DNA of 64,000 nucleotides from PALSA-612 sp963776375. GTDB taxonomy: Bacteria; Actinomycetota; Thermoleophilia; Gaiellales; Gaiellaceae. Positions 53,628 through 62,749 of the stretch are shown here, piece by piece. The stretch lies in contig CAVZMF010000005.1 in assembly GCA_963776375.1 (NCBI GenBank), positions 186,001-250,000 on the forward strand. Direction: 5' to 3'. Made by a program: the position numbers and the translations under genes. The first letter of the stretch is position 1; each line of letters begins with the position of its first letter. The notes beneath the pieces are model-generated. The model was not told where the DNA came from and did not search any database. It saw only the letters and a list, made by a program, of their open reading frames with translations.

Positions 53628-55712
53628 ATGGCATACAGACTGGGAGTCGACGTCGGGGGAACGTTCACCGACCTGCTGCTCGTCCACGACGAGACGGGCT
53701 CGCTGCACCGTGTGAAGACGCCGTCGACGCCTGCGGATCCGTCTGAGGGCGTGCTCATCGGCGTGAAGCGGATCGCCGTCGAGGCGGGCGCCGAGGTGGG
53801 CGACATTCGCAACATCCTGCACGGGACGACGGTGGCGACGAATGCGGTGCTCGAGTCGAAGGGCGCGCGCGTCGGCCTGCTGACGACGAAGGGCTTCGCG
53901 CAGATTCTGCATCTGGCGCGTTCGCAGACGCCGGGGCCGCTGGCGGGCTGGATCATCATGATCAAGCCGGATCCGCCGGCGTCGCTCGCGGACACGCGTG
54001 AGATCGTCGAGCGCATGGACGCCCGCGGCGAGACGGTCGTGGCCGTCGACGAGGCGCAGGCCGAGAGCGTGATCCGCGACCTGGTCGAGTCCGGAGTGGA
54101 GACGCTGACGATTGCGTTCATCAACTCGTACATCTCGCCGGTGCACGAAGAGCAGGTGGGGGCGATCGTCGAGCGGCTGTATCCGGGGTTCCCGGTCACG
54201 CTCTCGTCGCACGTGCTGCCCGAGTTCCGCGAGTACGAGCGGGCGCTGACGGCCTGCATGAACTCCTACGTGCGCCCGCGCGTCGCCGACTATGTGCAGA
54301 AGCTGTCCGGAGACCTGAAGGGGATCGGCGCGACCGCGGACGTGAACATCCTCCGCTCCGACGCGGGGCTGATGACGACGCGGGAGGCGGGCCGGAATCC
54401 GATCTACGGCGTCCTCTCGGGGCCGTCGGGGGGCGTCGCGGGCGGGCTCTACGTCGCGCGCCAGGCGGGCTTCGACAACATCCTCACGTTCGACATGGGC
54501 GGCACGTCGACCGACGTCTCGCTCTGCCTCGCCGGTGAGCCGTCGATCGGCCGCGAGACGTCGATCTCGCACTTCCGGCTGCGGGTGCCGTCGGTGGACG
54601 TGCATACGGTCGGGGCGGGCGGCGGCTCGATCGCCCACGTGCCGGAGTTGACGAAGGCGCTCCGTGTCGGGCCGCAGTCGGCGGGTGCCGAGCCGGGCCC
54701 GGCGGCGTACGGCAAGGGCGGCACCGACCCGACCGTCACCGACGCGAACGTCGTCGTCGGGCACCTTCCGCCGCGGCTTTTGGGCGGCGAGATGGAGCTC
54801 GACGTCGACGCCGCACGAACTGCCGTGCAGACGATCGCCGACGCGATGGGCCTGGGCTCCGCCGAGGACGCCGCCGAGGGGATCCTCGCGATCGTGAACG
54901 AGAACATGGCCGGCGCGCTGCGCGTCGTCTCCGTCCAGCGCGGGCACGACCCGCGCGATTTCGCGCTCGTCGCCTACGGCGGCGCAGGCCCGATGCACGC
55001 GAACGCGGTCGCGGAGATCATGGGCTCGTTCCCGGTGATCGTGCCACCCGCGCCGGGGCTGCTCTGCGCGCTCGGCGACATCGTCGCGGACTTCCGCGAC
55101 GAGTTCGCCCGCACGTACATCCGGGTGCTCGACGAGGCCGATCCCGCGGACGTGTCGGCGATCCTCGACGAGCTCGGCGGCCGCGCACAGCAGTGGCTCG
55201 AGGACGAGGGCATCGACCCGGCGGCGCGCAGCGTCACCTACACCGCCGACATGCGCTACCACGGGCAGGGGTACGAGATCCCCGTCACGCTCGACCCGGA
55301 GGAGGTCCGCGGCGAGGGGCTGGGCCAGCTCGAGGAGCGCTTCAACGTCCTCCACGAGCAGCTGTACGGGTTCCGCATGCACGAGACGCGGAGCGAGATC
55401 GTCAACCTGCGCGCGGTTGGGTTCGGGGCCGCGCCGAAGCCGGAGCTGCCGCAGGGCGAGCTGTCCGAGGACGGGGCGGCCGGCGCCGTCGTCGACACGC
55501 ACGAGATCGTCTTCCGCGGCGAGCGCGTGCCGACGCAGATCTACGACCGCTCGCAGCTGAAGCCGGGCGCGACCTTCACGGGCCCTGCGATCGTGACCGA
55601 GTTCGACGCGACGACCGTCGTCCTCCCGGGCTACGAGGCCCGCGTCGACGGCTGGTTCAACATCCTGATCACGCCCACCGGGGAGGGAAGCAGCAATGGC
55701 CGTGTCGTCTGA
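53628..55712 (+). CDS. hyuA: hydantoinase/oxoprolinase subunit A (ATP-dependent)
   Basis: 694 residues, full length and in frame. HyuA with HyuB hydrolyses hydantoins or N-methylhydantoin with ATP; relatives cleave 5-oxoproline or carboxylate acetone and acetophenone. The ASKHA ATPase motifs are visible: YRLGVDVGGTFTDLLLVHDE, ILHGTTVATNAVLESKGARV, FDMGGTSTDVSLCLAGEP, VGAGGGSIAHV and AYGGAGPMHANAVAEIM. Strong ribosome site (AGAAGGAAG), partly adjacent to hairpin B of the repeat. Overlaps hyuB by 17 bases. The amidase, cyclase and creatininase neighbours favour cyclic amide or ureide hydrolysis. Confidence 0.92.
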   Translation: MAYRLGVDVGGTFTDLLLVHDETGSLHRVKTPSTPADPSEGVLIGVKRIAVEAGAEVGDIRNILHGTTVATNAVLESKGARVGLLTTKGFAQILHLARSQTPGPLAGWIIMIKPDPPASLADTREIVERMDARGETVVAVDEAQAESVIRDLVESGVETLTIAFINSYISPVHEEQVGAIVERLYPGFPVTLSSHVLPEFREYERALTACMNSYVRPRVADYVQKLSGDLKGIGATADVNILRSDAGLMTTREAGRNPIYGVLSGPSGGVAGGLYVARQAGFDNILTFDMGGTSTDVSLCLAGEPSIGRETSISHFRLRVPSVDVHTVGAGGGSIAHVPELTKALRVGPQSAGAEPGPAAYGKGGTDPTVTDANVVVGHLPPRLLGGEMELDVDAARTAVQTIADAMGLGSAEDAAEGILAIVNENMAGALRVVSVQRGHDPRDFALVAYGGAGPMHANAVAEIMGSFPVIVPPAPGLLCALGDIVADFRDEFARTYIRVLDEADPADVSAILDELGGRAQQWLEDEGIDPAARSVTYTADMRYHGQGYEIPVTLDPEEVRGEGLGQLEERFNVLHEQLYGFRMHETRSEIVNLRAVGFGAAPKPELPQGELSEDGAAGAVVDTHEIVFRGERVPTQIYDRSQLKPGATFTGPAIVTEFDATTVVLPGYEARVDGWFNILITPTGEGSSNGRVV

Positions 55713-57625
55713 GCAGCCGCGGATCGCGAAGATCCCGACCGACGTCGAGGTCGACCCGGTCACCCTCGACATCATCGAGGGGGCCCTGAAGAGCGCGCGC
55801 TTCGAGATGGACGCCGTGCTCTTCCGCTCGGCGATGAGCCCGGTGATCCGGGAGCAGCACGACGAGTTCCCGATGATCACCGACCCGAACGGCCGCATGG
55901 TCGTGGGCCAGTTCGGCGCCTACATCAACGAGATGATGGCGAGCTGGGAGGGCGGGATCTACCCGGGCGACGTGATCCTCACCTCCGACCCGTTCAAGTG
56001 CTCGGCCTCGATCTCGCACACGAACGACTGGCTCGTGCTCGTGCCGATCTTCTTCGAGGACGAGCTCGTCGGCTGGTCGAGCCAGTTCGGCCACCAGATG
56101 GACTGCGGGGGGCCGCTGCCGGGCTCGCTGCCGACGGGCGCACGGACGATCTTCGAGGAGGGCCTGATCATCCCGCCGCTCAAGATCATGGAGCGGGGCG
56201 AGCCGCGTGAGGACGTCCTCAAGCTGATCTTCAACAACATGCGGCTCCCGGAGATGAACCGGGCCGACCTGTTCGCGATCGTCGCCGGTTGCCGTGCCGG
56301 GCGAGAAGCGCGTCCAGCAGTTGTGCGAGCGCTTCGGCAAGGAGACGTACCTGGCCGCGTGCCAGGCGCTGCTCGACCGGACGTACGAGGCGATGCGAAC
56401 GCTGATCCAGCTCGCGATCCCGGAGGAGCCGCAGTCGTTCGAGGACTACGTCGACGACGACGGTCTCGGCAACGGGCCGTTCAAGATGAAGCTGACGATC
56501 TGGCGGGAGGGCGACCACGCCTTCTTCGACTGGACGGGCACCGACCCGCAGGCCCTCGGCCCGGTCAACTTCTACCTCTCCGAGGGCATGTTCAAGATGT
56601 TCATCGGGGTCTACCTGATCATGGTCAACGACCCCCAGATCCTGTTCAACGACGGCTTCTACCCGCTGCTGCACATCGTGCTGCCGGAGGGCTGCCTGCT
56701 GCGCCCGCGCTACCCGTCGGCGCTCGGCTGCCGCACGCACGCGCTCGCGCGGCTGTTCGACGTGCTCGGCGGCGCGCTGTGCAAGAACGCGCCCGAGCTG
56801 AACACGGCCTCCGGGTACGGCACGAGCCCGTACATGCTCTACTCGGGCTGGGACGCGAAGGGCGACTTCTTCTACTCGATGGAGATCCTCTACGGCGGCA
56901 TCCCCGGCCGGCCGATCGGCGACGGGATGGACGGCCACTCGTGGTGGCCGCTGTTCGAGAACATCCCCACGGAGTACCTGGAGGCGTACTACCCGATGCG
57001 GATCGACGGCTACACGACGGTCACCGACTCGGGCGGGCCGGGCTTCCACCGCGGCGGCAACGGGGTGGAGAAGCGCTACGTCTACCTCGAGCCGGGCGAG
57101 GTCTCGATCCACGACGACCGCTGGCTGACCCGGCCGTGGGGCGTCCTCGGCGGCTGGCCCGGCGCGCGCTCGTCGAAGCTGCTCCAGCGCGCCGACGGCA
57201 CCGAGGAGGTGCTGCCCTCGAAGTGCGACCGCGTCGAGGTGCAGCCCGGCGACATGCTCGTCTACAAGACGGCCGGCGGCGGCGGCTGGAAGGACCGGCT
57301 CGACCGGCCCGTCGAAGCAGTCGAGCGCGACGTCGCCTTCGGGCTCGTCTCGCCCGAGTTCGCGAAGGAGGGCTACGGCGTGATCGTCGGCGACGCGGCC
57401 GCGACCGAGGCCGAGCGAGCCCGCCAGCGCGAGGAGCGCGGCGAGGCGCCCGCCTTCGACTTCGGCCCGCCGCTCGAGGAGCTGATCGAGCGCTGCGAGG
57501 CGGAGACCGGCCTGGCGCCGCCGAAGCCGGCGGTGCCGCTGCGCTGGTCGCCGCTCCAGCCCGGCGAGGAGGCGCTCGCCCTGGTCCGCGAGAACGACGG
57601 CCTCCCGGAGCCGGTCAAGGCGTGA
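55696..57625 (+). CDS. hyuB: hydantoinase/oxoprolinase subunit B (frameshifted)
   Basis: About 643 residues. Motifs: VDPVTLDIIEGALKSARFEM, SPVIREQHDEFPMITDPNGR, PGDVILTSDPFKCSASISHT, WSSQFGHQMDCGGPLPGSL, then FDWTGTDPQALGPVNFYLSE and SGGPGFHRGGNGVEKRYVYL. HyuB supplies the hydrolytic site for the ring opened by HyuA phosphoryl transfer. A single extra G in GGG at 56298-56300 breaks the frame: VAGCRAG joins EKRVQQLCERFG. Ends with an acidic tail; the stop overlaps the amidase start. Confidence 0.9.
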
Positions 57626-58243
57626 GGTTCGAGGGCTTCCACGGGAGAGCCGGCTTTGGAGACAGGCCGGCTCTGGTCGTGGTGGACGTCAACCGCGGGT
57701 TCACCGACCCGGCATCGCCGCTCGTCTGCGACCTCGACGAGTGCGTCGCCGCGATCGCGCGGCTGCTCGAGGCGTTCCGCGGCGCGGGGCTGCCGGTCGT
57801 GTTCACGACGGTCGTCTACGACGAGTTCGGCAAGCAGGCCGCCGCCGTGTTCATCGAAAAGGTGCCCGCCCTGCTCGTGCTCGAGCCGGGCTCGCCGTGG
57901 GTCGAGATCGATCCCGCGCATCGCGCCTGTCGAGGGCGAGCCGGTGCTGTCCAAGCACTTCGCGTCGGCGTTCTTCGGCACGACGCTCGCGTCGGTGCTG
58001 GCGTCGGCGGGCTGCGACTCGGTCGTGGTCACCGGCGCGTCGACCTCGGGCTGCGTGCGGGCGACGGCGCTCGACGCCATGCAGCACGGCTACCGCGTGG
58101 TCGTCCCGCGCGAGGCCGTCGGCGACCGTAACCAGGCCGCGCACGAGGCCAACCTGTACGACCTGGACACGAAGTACGCGGACGTGGTCTCGCTGGACGA
58201 GACGCTCGCGCACGTCGACGAGCTGGCGGCGGTGGAGCGATGA
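57622..58243 (+). CDS. isochorismatase-fold amidase (N-carbamoylsarcosine amidase-like) (frameshifted)
   Basis: About 207 residues. Catalytic triad positions are all visible: aspartate in PALVVVDVNRGFTDPASPLV, lysine in PVLSKHFASAFFGTTLASVL and cysteine in VTGASTSGCVRATALDAMQH. Members include nicotinamidase, isochorismatase, ureidoacrylate and N-carbamoylsarcosine amidohydrolases. Following HyuA/HyuB, the last is the attractive guess, since it would remove the carbamoyl group of the opened hydantoin. The break near 57925 is one base. GTG start overlaps hyuB. Confidence 0.83.
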
Positions 58244-59001
58244 TCGTCCGCGAGCTCAAATCTGCCGGCAGCGCTGGCGAGCGAAGCTCGTCAGCGCGCC
58301 ACGAGCTGGGCGACTCCTGGCAGGTCGTCCTCCAGACCGACCACGCCGACCTGTCCGGCGCGCTCGCGCGCGCCTGGGCGTCCCGGAGTCCCCGCCACGA
58401 CTCGCTCGTCGTCGCGGCAGAGCGGCACGACGACGGCTGGGCGGTCTGGGAGCAGGCGCCGCAGGTCGACGAGACGGGCAAGCCCGTGAACTTCCTCGAG
58501 GTCGACGTGCGGTCGCATCTCGCCTTCTACCGCGCCGGCATCGCGGCGATCACCGAGCAGGACGCCGACGCGGGCCTGCTCGTCTCGATGCACGGCGCCG
58601 GCATCTACCGGCAGCGCTACGGGCTCGACCCGGGCCTCGGCCTCGAGCGCGCGGCCGAGGTGCAGGACGAGGTCGACGCCTTCGTCGCCGAGCAGGAGGC
58701 GAAGTTCGGCGGCGACCTCGGCGACCGGCGCGCCGACTACGAGCTGCTCCAGCTCTACGACCGACTCTCGCTCTACTTCTGCATGCGCGACGTCGAGGCG
58801 GGCGAGGAGGCCGATGTCCAGGGCTACCGCTTCGAGCCGCTCGGGCCGTGGCACGTGCGGCTCGAGCCGTACCCGTTCGTCGAGCGCCCGGGGCGCTTCG
58901 CGCTGCTCCGCCACGTCGTGCCGAAGCGCGACTGGACGCAGGCCGAGCTCCAGCAGCAGCTGCTCGAGCCGACGGAGCGCGTCGAGATCACGATCGAGTA
59001 G
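58240..59001 (+). CDS. DUF3891-family protein
   Basis: 253 residues, no membrane segment. AAERHDDGWAVWEQAPQVDE, NFLEVDVRSHLAFYRAGIAA, LLVSMHGAGIYRQRYG and YELLQLYDRLSLYFCMRDVE contain many conserved His, Asp and Glu residues reminiscent of HD-type metal sites (H-D near residue 63, H near 93, D near 170), typical of DUF3891. No function is established to my knowledge. The overlap with the amidase stop puts it in the hydantoinase operon. A metal-dependent hydrolase role is possible inference only. Confidence 0.72.
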   Translation: MIVRELKSAGSAGERSSSARHELGDSWQVVLQTDHADLSGALARAWASRSPRHDSLVVAAERHDDGWAVWEQAPQVDETGKPVNFLEVDVRSHLAFYRAGIAAITEQDADAGLLVSMHGAGIYRQRYGLDPGLGLERAAEVQDEVDAFVAEQEAKFGGDLGDRRADYELLQLYDRLSLYFCMRDVEAGEEADVQGYRFEPLGPWHVRLEPYPFVERPGRFALLRHVVPKRDWTQAELQQQLLEPTERVEITIE

Positions 59002-59004
59002 CGC

Positions 59005-60150
59005 TCAGCTGCCGAGCCGCGTGATCCACTCCGCGAAGAACGGCTCGGCGATGGCCACGGTGCCGTCCGGCTCCGTCGTGACGAGCTCGCGCCGGCGGAG
59101 CGCAGCGAGTGCCTTCTGGACGTTCGTCGCCGCCGGGAGCCCGTGCTCGTGGCGGTAGCCGGCGGTGTACGGCCGTCCGGGCTCGGCGGCCAGCGCCTGC
59201 AGGAGCAGCCGCTGGCCGGAGGCGGCAGCGTCCCAGAGCAGCGTGAAGTGCGCGTGCTCCGAGTGCAGCGCGCCCGAGAGCCCGGCTTCGACCTGAGCCG
59301 CCGATGCCTTGCCGCGCGGACGAGTCTCCTCCCAGACGAAGTAGCAGACCTCCTGCGTCGCGTACGGATGGCCGTGCGTGATGGCGAGGATGCGCTCGAC
59401 AGCCGCGTCCTCGATCGACTTGCCCGTCGTCGCGAAACGCTCGACGATGTACGGTGCGAACAGCTCCGGCGGGATCACGTCGAGCTCCATCTGCTTCGCG
59501 CTACGCCAGAACGGCTCGTTCCGGTCGCTGAAAATTCGCCGCAGCATGTGTCGCTTGCTGCCGAGGTAGACGTGCGCGACCTCGGGCTGGCGCTGGAACA
59601 CCGAGCGCATCAGCCGGGGAAGGTTCCGGTCGATGGACGTGACCTCCTGGAACTCGTCCAGCACGAGCACGACCCGACGCTTCCGGTCGGCGCCGAGCTC
59701 GCCCGGCAGCTCGAGCAGCCGCTCGAGCGTGGCGTCGACGTCCGCCGACCGGTGGCCGACGTCGAAGCCGAACGACACCGACCCGTCGTTCGGGTCCAGC
59801 GTCATGCGCGGCGTCACCCGCAGGCCGCGGAAGATCGCGAGCGCGGCATCCCGGGCGCGGAAGAGCGCGGAAGCGATGTCCTCGTGGATCGTCTTCGCGA
59901 GCTTCTCGGCCAGACGCTCCTTCGTCGGCGTCGTCATCAGGTCGACCTGCGCCACGAGGACGCGCTTCTTCAGGATCTCCTGCTGCACGCGCCAGACGAG
60001 CGAGGTCTTGCCGTACCGCCGCGGGGCGAGGATGACGACGTCCTGCCCGTTCAGCAGGTCGCTGCGCAGCTCCGCGACCTCGCGCTCGCGGTCGGTGAAA
60101 GCCTCGTCGAGCGCGAGCGAGCCGTACAGGAACGGGTTCGTCGGCGACAT
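59005..60150 (-). CDS. AAA (archaeal-type) ATPase
   Basis: 381 residues, complete. Walker A VVILAPRRYGKTSLVWRVQQ (43-50 PRRYGKTS), Walker B VVLVLDEFQEVTSIDRNLPR, and a sensor region HVYLGSKRHMLRRIFSDRNE. After the ATPase core comes a helical lid (EVCYFVWEETRPRGK) and a C-terminal winged helix (NVQKALAALRRRELVTTEPD). Family members (archaeal ATPase, Pfam type MNS/ATPase_2-like) are patchily distributed, common in archaea and often mobile; function unknown. Its ATG starts within the edge of a 31-base palindrome. It interrupts the catabolic region and looks like an insertion there. Confidence 0.82.
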   Translation of the reverse strand: MSPTNPFLYGSLALDEAFTDREREVAELRSDLLNGQDVVILAPRRYGKTSLVWRVQQEILKKRVLVAQVDLMTTPTKERLAEKLAKTIHEDIASALFRARDAALAIFRGLRVTPRMTLDPNDGSVSFGFDVGHRSADVDATLERLLELPGELGADRKRRVVLVLDEFQEVTSIDRNLPRLMRSVFQRQPEVAHVYLGSKRHMLRRIFSDRNEPFWRSAKQMELDVIPPELFAPYIVERFATTGKSIEDAAVERILAITHGHPYATQEVCYFVWEETRPRGKASAAQVEAGLSGALHSEHAHFTLLWDAAASGQRLLLQALAAEPGRPYTAGYRHEHGLPAATNVQKALAALRRRELVTTEPDGTVAIAEPFFAEWITRLGS

Positions 60151-60180
60151 ATACCGACTAGTATAATACCAGTCGGTATA
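60150..60180. promoter_or_regulatory. 31-bp near-perfect palindrome at the ATPase start
   Basis: Read on the minus strand, TATACCGACTGGTAT, a central T, and ATACTAGTCGGTATA form a palindrome with one mismatch in 15 pairs. It is AT-rich in a GC-rich genome and reaches the ATPase ATG, with a TATACT -10-like element inside (minus) and TATAAT on the plus strand. Strong candidate for an autoregulatory operator over a promoter with a very short leader. Confidence 0.6.
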
Positions 60181-60186
60181 AAGGGC

Positions 60187-60864
60187 TCAGTCGTCGAGAA
60201 TGGCGGCAGCCCGCACGGGCGAGCCGTAGGCCGGGACGAGCCGGAGCGGCAGTCCGACGAACAGGAACCGCTGCCCGACGACCTCCTTGAGGTTGTTCAG
60301 GTTCTCGTAGTGCGTGACACGGCGCTCGGCGCAGGCCCTGTGCGTCGGGTACTCGTCGGTGAGGTAGACGAGGTCGGGCGAGATCGTCTCCACGCCGAAG
60401 ATCTTCACCTTGCGGTCAGCCATCCAGTGCACGGCCTCGGCCGAGATGCCGCAGAAGCCGTCGAGGAACGCGGGCGTGCCGGCGGTGCGGTTGTAGTGGT
60501 CGGAGCAGAAGAGCAGGATGTCCCCCTCGCGCAGCTCCTGGCCCGACTCGGAGACGGCGCGCTCGACCTCCTCCGCCGTCACGTCGTGCCCGCGCTCGTA
60601 CTGGCGGATGTCGACGCAGATCGCGTCGCCGCAGAACGTGTCGAGTGGCATGTCCGAGATCGTCTCGCCCTGCCTGTCGTAGTGGCCGAACGCGTCGACG
60701 TGCGTCGCCGCGTGGTTCGAGGTGATGATCACCTCGGCGTTGAACGACGGCCGGCCCTCGGGCGCGTCGGCATGGACGATGTGCCGCAGGATCTGCGTCG
60801 AGGCGAAGAACGGGTGCAGCTGCGACTCGCGCGAGAGCGGTTGCGACAGATCGATTGCACGCAT
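60187..60864 (-). CDS. cyclase-family protein (kynurenine formamidase-like amide hydrolase)
   Basis: About 225 residues starting at ATG 60864 (MRAIDLSQPLSRESQLHPFF). The metal motif ITSNHAATHVDAFGHYDRQG corresponds to HXGTHXDXPXH of the cyclase family, and later residues DILLFCSDHYNRTAGTPAF and KIFGVETISPDLVYLTDEYP complete the fold. Members hydrolyse N-formylkynurenine, isatin or related cyclic amides. It starts two bases after the creatininase stop, so the two form one operon and may act on successive intermediates. Confidence 0.85.
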   Translation of the reverse strand: MRAIDLSQPLSRESQLHPFFASTQILRHIVHADAPEGRPSFNAEVIITSNHAATHVDAFGHYDRQGETISDMPLDTFCGDAICVDIRQYERGHDVTAEEVERAVSESGQELREGDILLFCSDHYNRTAGTPAFLDGFCGISAEAVHWMADRKVKIFGVETISPDLVYLTDEYPTHRACAERRVTHYENLNNLKEVVGQRFLFVGLPLRLVPAYGSPVRAAAILDD

Positions 60865-60866
60865 AG

Positions 60867-61667
60867 TTAGTCCTTTCCGGCCATCTCTCGACAGACCTGG
60901 ACGATGCGGGGAATGAGCGCGGAGACGATCTTCTCGCCGGTCTCGGCGCTGGCGCGCGTCGCGTCGCCGACAACGCCCGACGCGGTGATGTCGCGCAGCA
61001 TGTCCATCGGCACCACCACCTTCGGGCCGGCGTGGCGCATGCCGTACTGGCCGAACGACGTCCACTGGAAGCCGGCCTCCTTCACCGCGGCGCCGCGGTC
61101 CCACGCGTCGCGGGTCGCGCGGTCCATCTCGACCCGCTGGCCGAGCGCGATCGCGAGCGACGTCTCGGCTTCCTCGGCGTGGATCATCGGGCCCTCGATC
61201 TCGCCGAGCGTGTCGGCGGCGAGGTCCCACCACTGCACGAGGAAGACGCGGCGGCCCGTGGTTTCGAAGTAGTGGTTCACGGCGACGGTGAGCGCGGCGA
61301 TGTTGCCGCCGTGCCCGTTGACCGCCACGAGGTTCTCGAAGCCGTGCTGGACGAGCGAGTCGCAGACCTCGCGGAAGACCTGGAAGAACGTCGTCGTCGA
61401 GAGGCGGATCGCGCCGGGGAACTGCATGTGGTACCAGGACAGCGTCATGTTCAGCGTGGGGGCGACGAGGATCGAGACGCCCTCCCGCTCCCCGAGCTCT
61501 GCCGCGCGCACGGACAGCGAGCGGGCGATGAAGCAGTCGGTGTCGAGCGGCATGTGCGGGCCGTGCTGCTCGGTCGTCCCGATCGGGATCAGCACGGCGT
61601 CGACGCCGGCGCCGATCCGCTCGTCGACCTCAGGCCAGGTCATGCGCTCGATGAGGTGCTCGGCCAT
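60867..61667 (-). CDS. creatininase-family amidohydrolase
   Basis: 266 residues. Motifs: VLIPIGTTEQHGPHMPLDTD (E, H, D metal ligands), LNMTLSWYHMQFPGAIRLST, LVAVNGHGGNIAALTVAV and MIHAEEAETSLAIALG with the second metal-binding glutamate. The family includes creatininase and several pterin, riboflavin-intermediate and peptide-precursor amidohydrolases (ArfB, MftE). With HyuA/B and the amidase nearby, cleavage of creatinine or a related cyclic ureide is plausible, not proven. First gene of the minus-strand pair; divergent from the alpha/beta hydrolase with an inverted repeat between them. Confidence 0.86.
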   Translation of the reverse strand: MAEHLIERMTWPEVDERIGAGVDAVLIPIGTTEQHGPHMPLDTDCFIARSLSVRAAELGEREGVSILVAPTLNMTLSWYHMQFPGAIRLSTTTFFQVFREVCDSLVQHGFENLVAVNGHGGNIAALTVAVNHYFETTGRRVFLVQWWDLAADTLGEIEGPMIHAEEAETSLAIALGQRVEMDRATRDAWDRGAAVKEAGFQWTSFGQYGMRHAGPKVVVPMDMLRDITASGVVGDATRASAETGEKIVSALIPRIVQVCREMAGKD

Positions 61668-61674
61668 CGCCGCA

Positions 61675-61708
61675 GAGTTTGACGTGCCGAATGTCAGACT
61701 TCAAACTC
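61675..61708. promoter_or_regulatory. inverted repeat and candidate promoter between divergent genes
   Basis: GAGTTTGA (61675-61682) and TCAAACTC (61701-61708) are perfect inverted arms 18 bases apart. On the plus strand TTGACG (61679-61684) is followed after 17 bases by CAAACT, a possible -35/-10 pair for the hydrolase, so a dimeric repressor on the repeat would cover it. The 67-base gap serves both the creatininase and hydrolase genes. Confidence 0.45.
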
Positions 61709-61733
61709 GAGCCACCCAACCGAGGAGGCTTCC

Positions 61734-62603
61734 GTGGAAAGCATGATCGAGGTCAACGGCGTCAACCTGTGGCACCGGATCACGGGCGAGGGGGAGCCGG
61801 TGATCCAGATCCACGGGGCGGGCTTCGGGCACTTCAACCTCGACCCGTGCACGCCCGTGCTCTCCGAGCACTTCCGCGTCGTCGACTTCGACATGCGGGG
61901 CTACGGCGCCTCCGACAAGCCGATCCAGCACTACGACATGGAGGTCTGGGCCGACGACATCGCCGCCCTGCAGGACGCGCTGGGGATCGACGAGGCGCAC
62001 ATCCACGGGACCTCGATGGGCGGCATGATCGCGATCGCCTTCGCCGGCAAGTATCCCGACCGTACGAGCTCGGTGGTGATCAACTGCGCCGCCGCGAAGC
62101 TCGGGCGTGCGGGGCGGCTCATCTTCAAGAACTGGGTCGACATCGCCGAGCTGGACCCGGACGGGCCGGGCAGCCGCATCCTCGCGGAGCTGATCGCCTG
62201 GCAGGCCGTGTCCAAGGTCTTCCTCGAGTCCGAGGCCGGGCAGGGCATCGTCGACCACTGCCAGCAGATCCTCCGCGACTCGAACCGACTCGAGGTCTTC
62301 ACCGCCGCCTGCCAGGCGATGTGCGACATGGACGTCACGCCCTGGCTCGGGAAGATCACGTCGCCCGCGCTCGTCATCGGCGGCGACGAGGACATCATGA
62401 CCCCGTGGGACCAGGGCCCGGACGGCGTCGGCCAGGAGGGGATCTACCAGGGGATCACCGGCGCGGAGAAGCACGTGATCGAGGGCGGCGGCCACTCCAC
62501 GATCTTCGACTCGACCGACGAGCACAACCGCGTCGTGCTCGACTTCTTCCAGCGGCACTCCCGCGCGGCGCGCGAGGCCGAGACGGCGACCACGACCGCG
62601 TAG
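61734..62603 (+). CDS. alpha/beta hydrolase
   Basis: 289 residues from GTG 61734 with an AGGAGG site five bases before. Oxyanion region PVIQIHGAGFGHFNLDPCTP, DFDMRGYGASDKPIQHYDME, nucleophile elbow IHGTSMGGMIAIAFAGKYPD (Ser, about residue 98), acid region LVIGGDEDIMTPWDQGPDG and the histidine in VIEGGGHSTIFDSTDEHNR. The triad is complete. It resembles 3-oxoadipate enol-lactonase or similar C-C/ester hydrolases. Likely cleaves an intermediate of the neighbouring pathway; substrate unknown. Confidence 0.87.
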   Translation: MESMIEVNGVNLWHRITGEGEPVIQIHGAGFGHFNLDPCTPVLSEHFRVVDFDMRGYGASDKPIQHYDMEVWADDIAALQDALGIDEAHIHGTSMGGMIAIAFAGKYPDRTSSVVINCAAAKLGRAGRLIFKNWVDIAELDPDGPGSRILAELIAWQAVSKVFLESEAGQGIVDHCQQILRDSNRLEVFTAACQAMCDMDVTPWLGKITSPALVIGGDEDIMTPWDQGPDGVGQEGIYQGITGAEKHVIEGGGHSTIFDSTDEHNRVVLDFFQRHSRAAREAETATTTA

Positions 62604-62749
62604 GGATGCTTCCGAGGGCCGTCTGCCGCCCTTGGGTGGCTACGACCAGCCGCCGGAGCCGGGCTTTGCCCGGCGGGAGGCGAAGCAGACGAGAGGCAAC
62701 GCTCGAACTGGCGCGGCATGGACCGGCTCCGCTTTGGTTCGAACTGCGA

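Noticed and set aside
53577..55898. A 773-codon open frame on the minus strand opposite hyuA
   Set aside because: It mirrors hyuA in a high-GC genome with few stop codons, has low-complexity Arg/Asp/His composition and no motif; hyuA is a full conserved protein.
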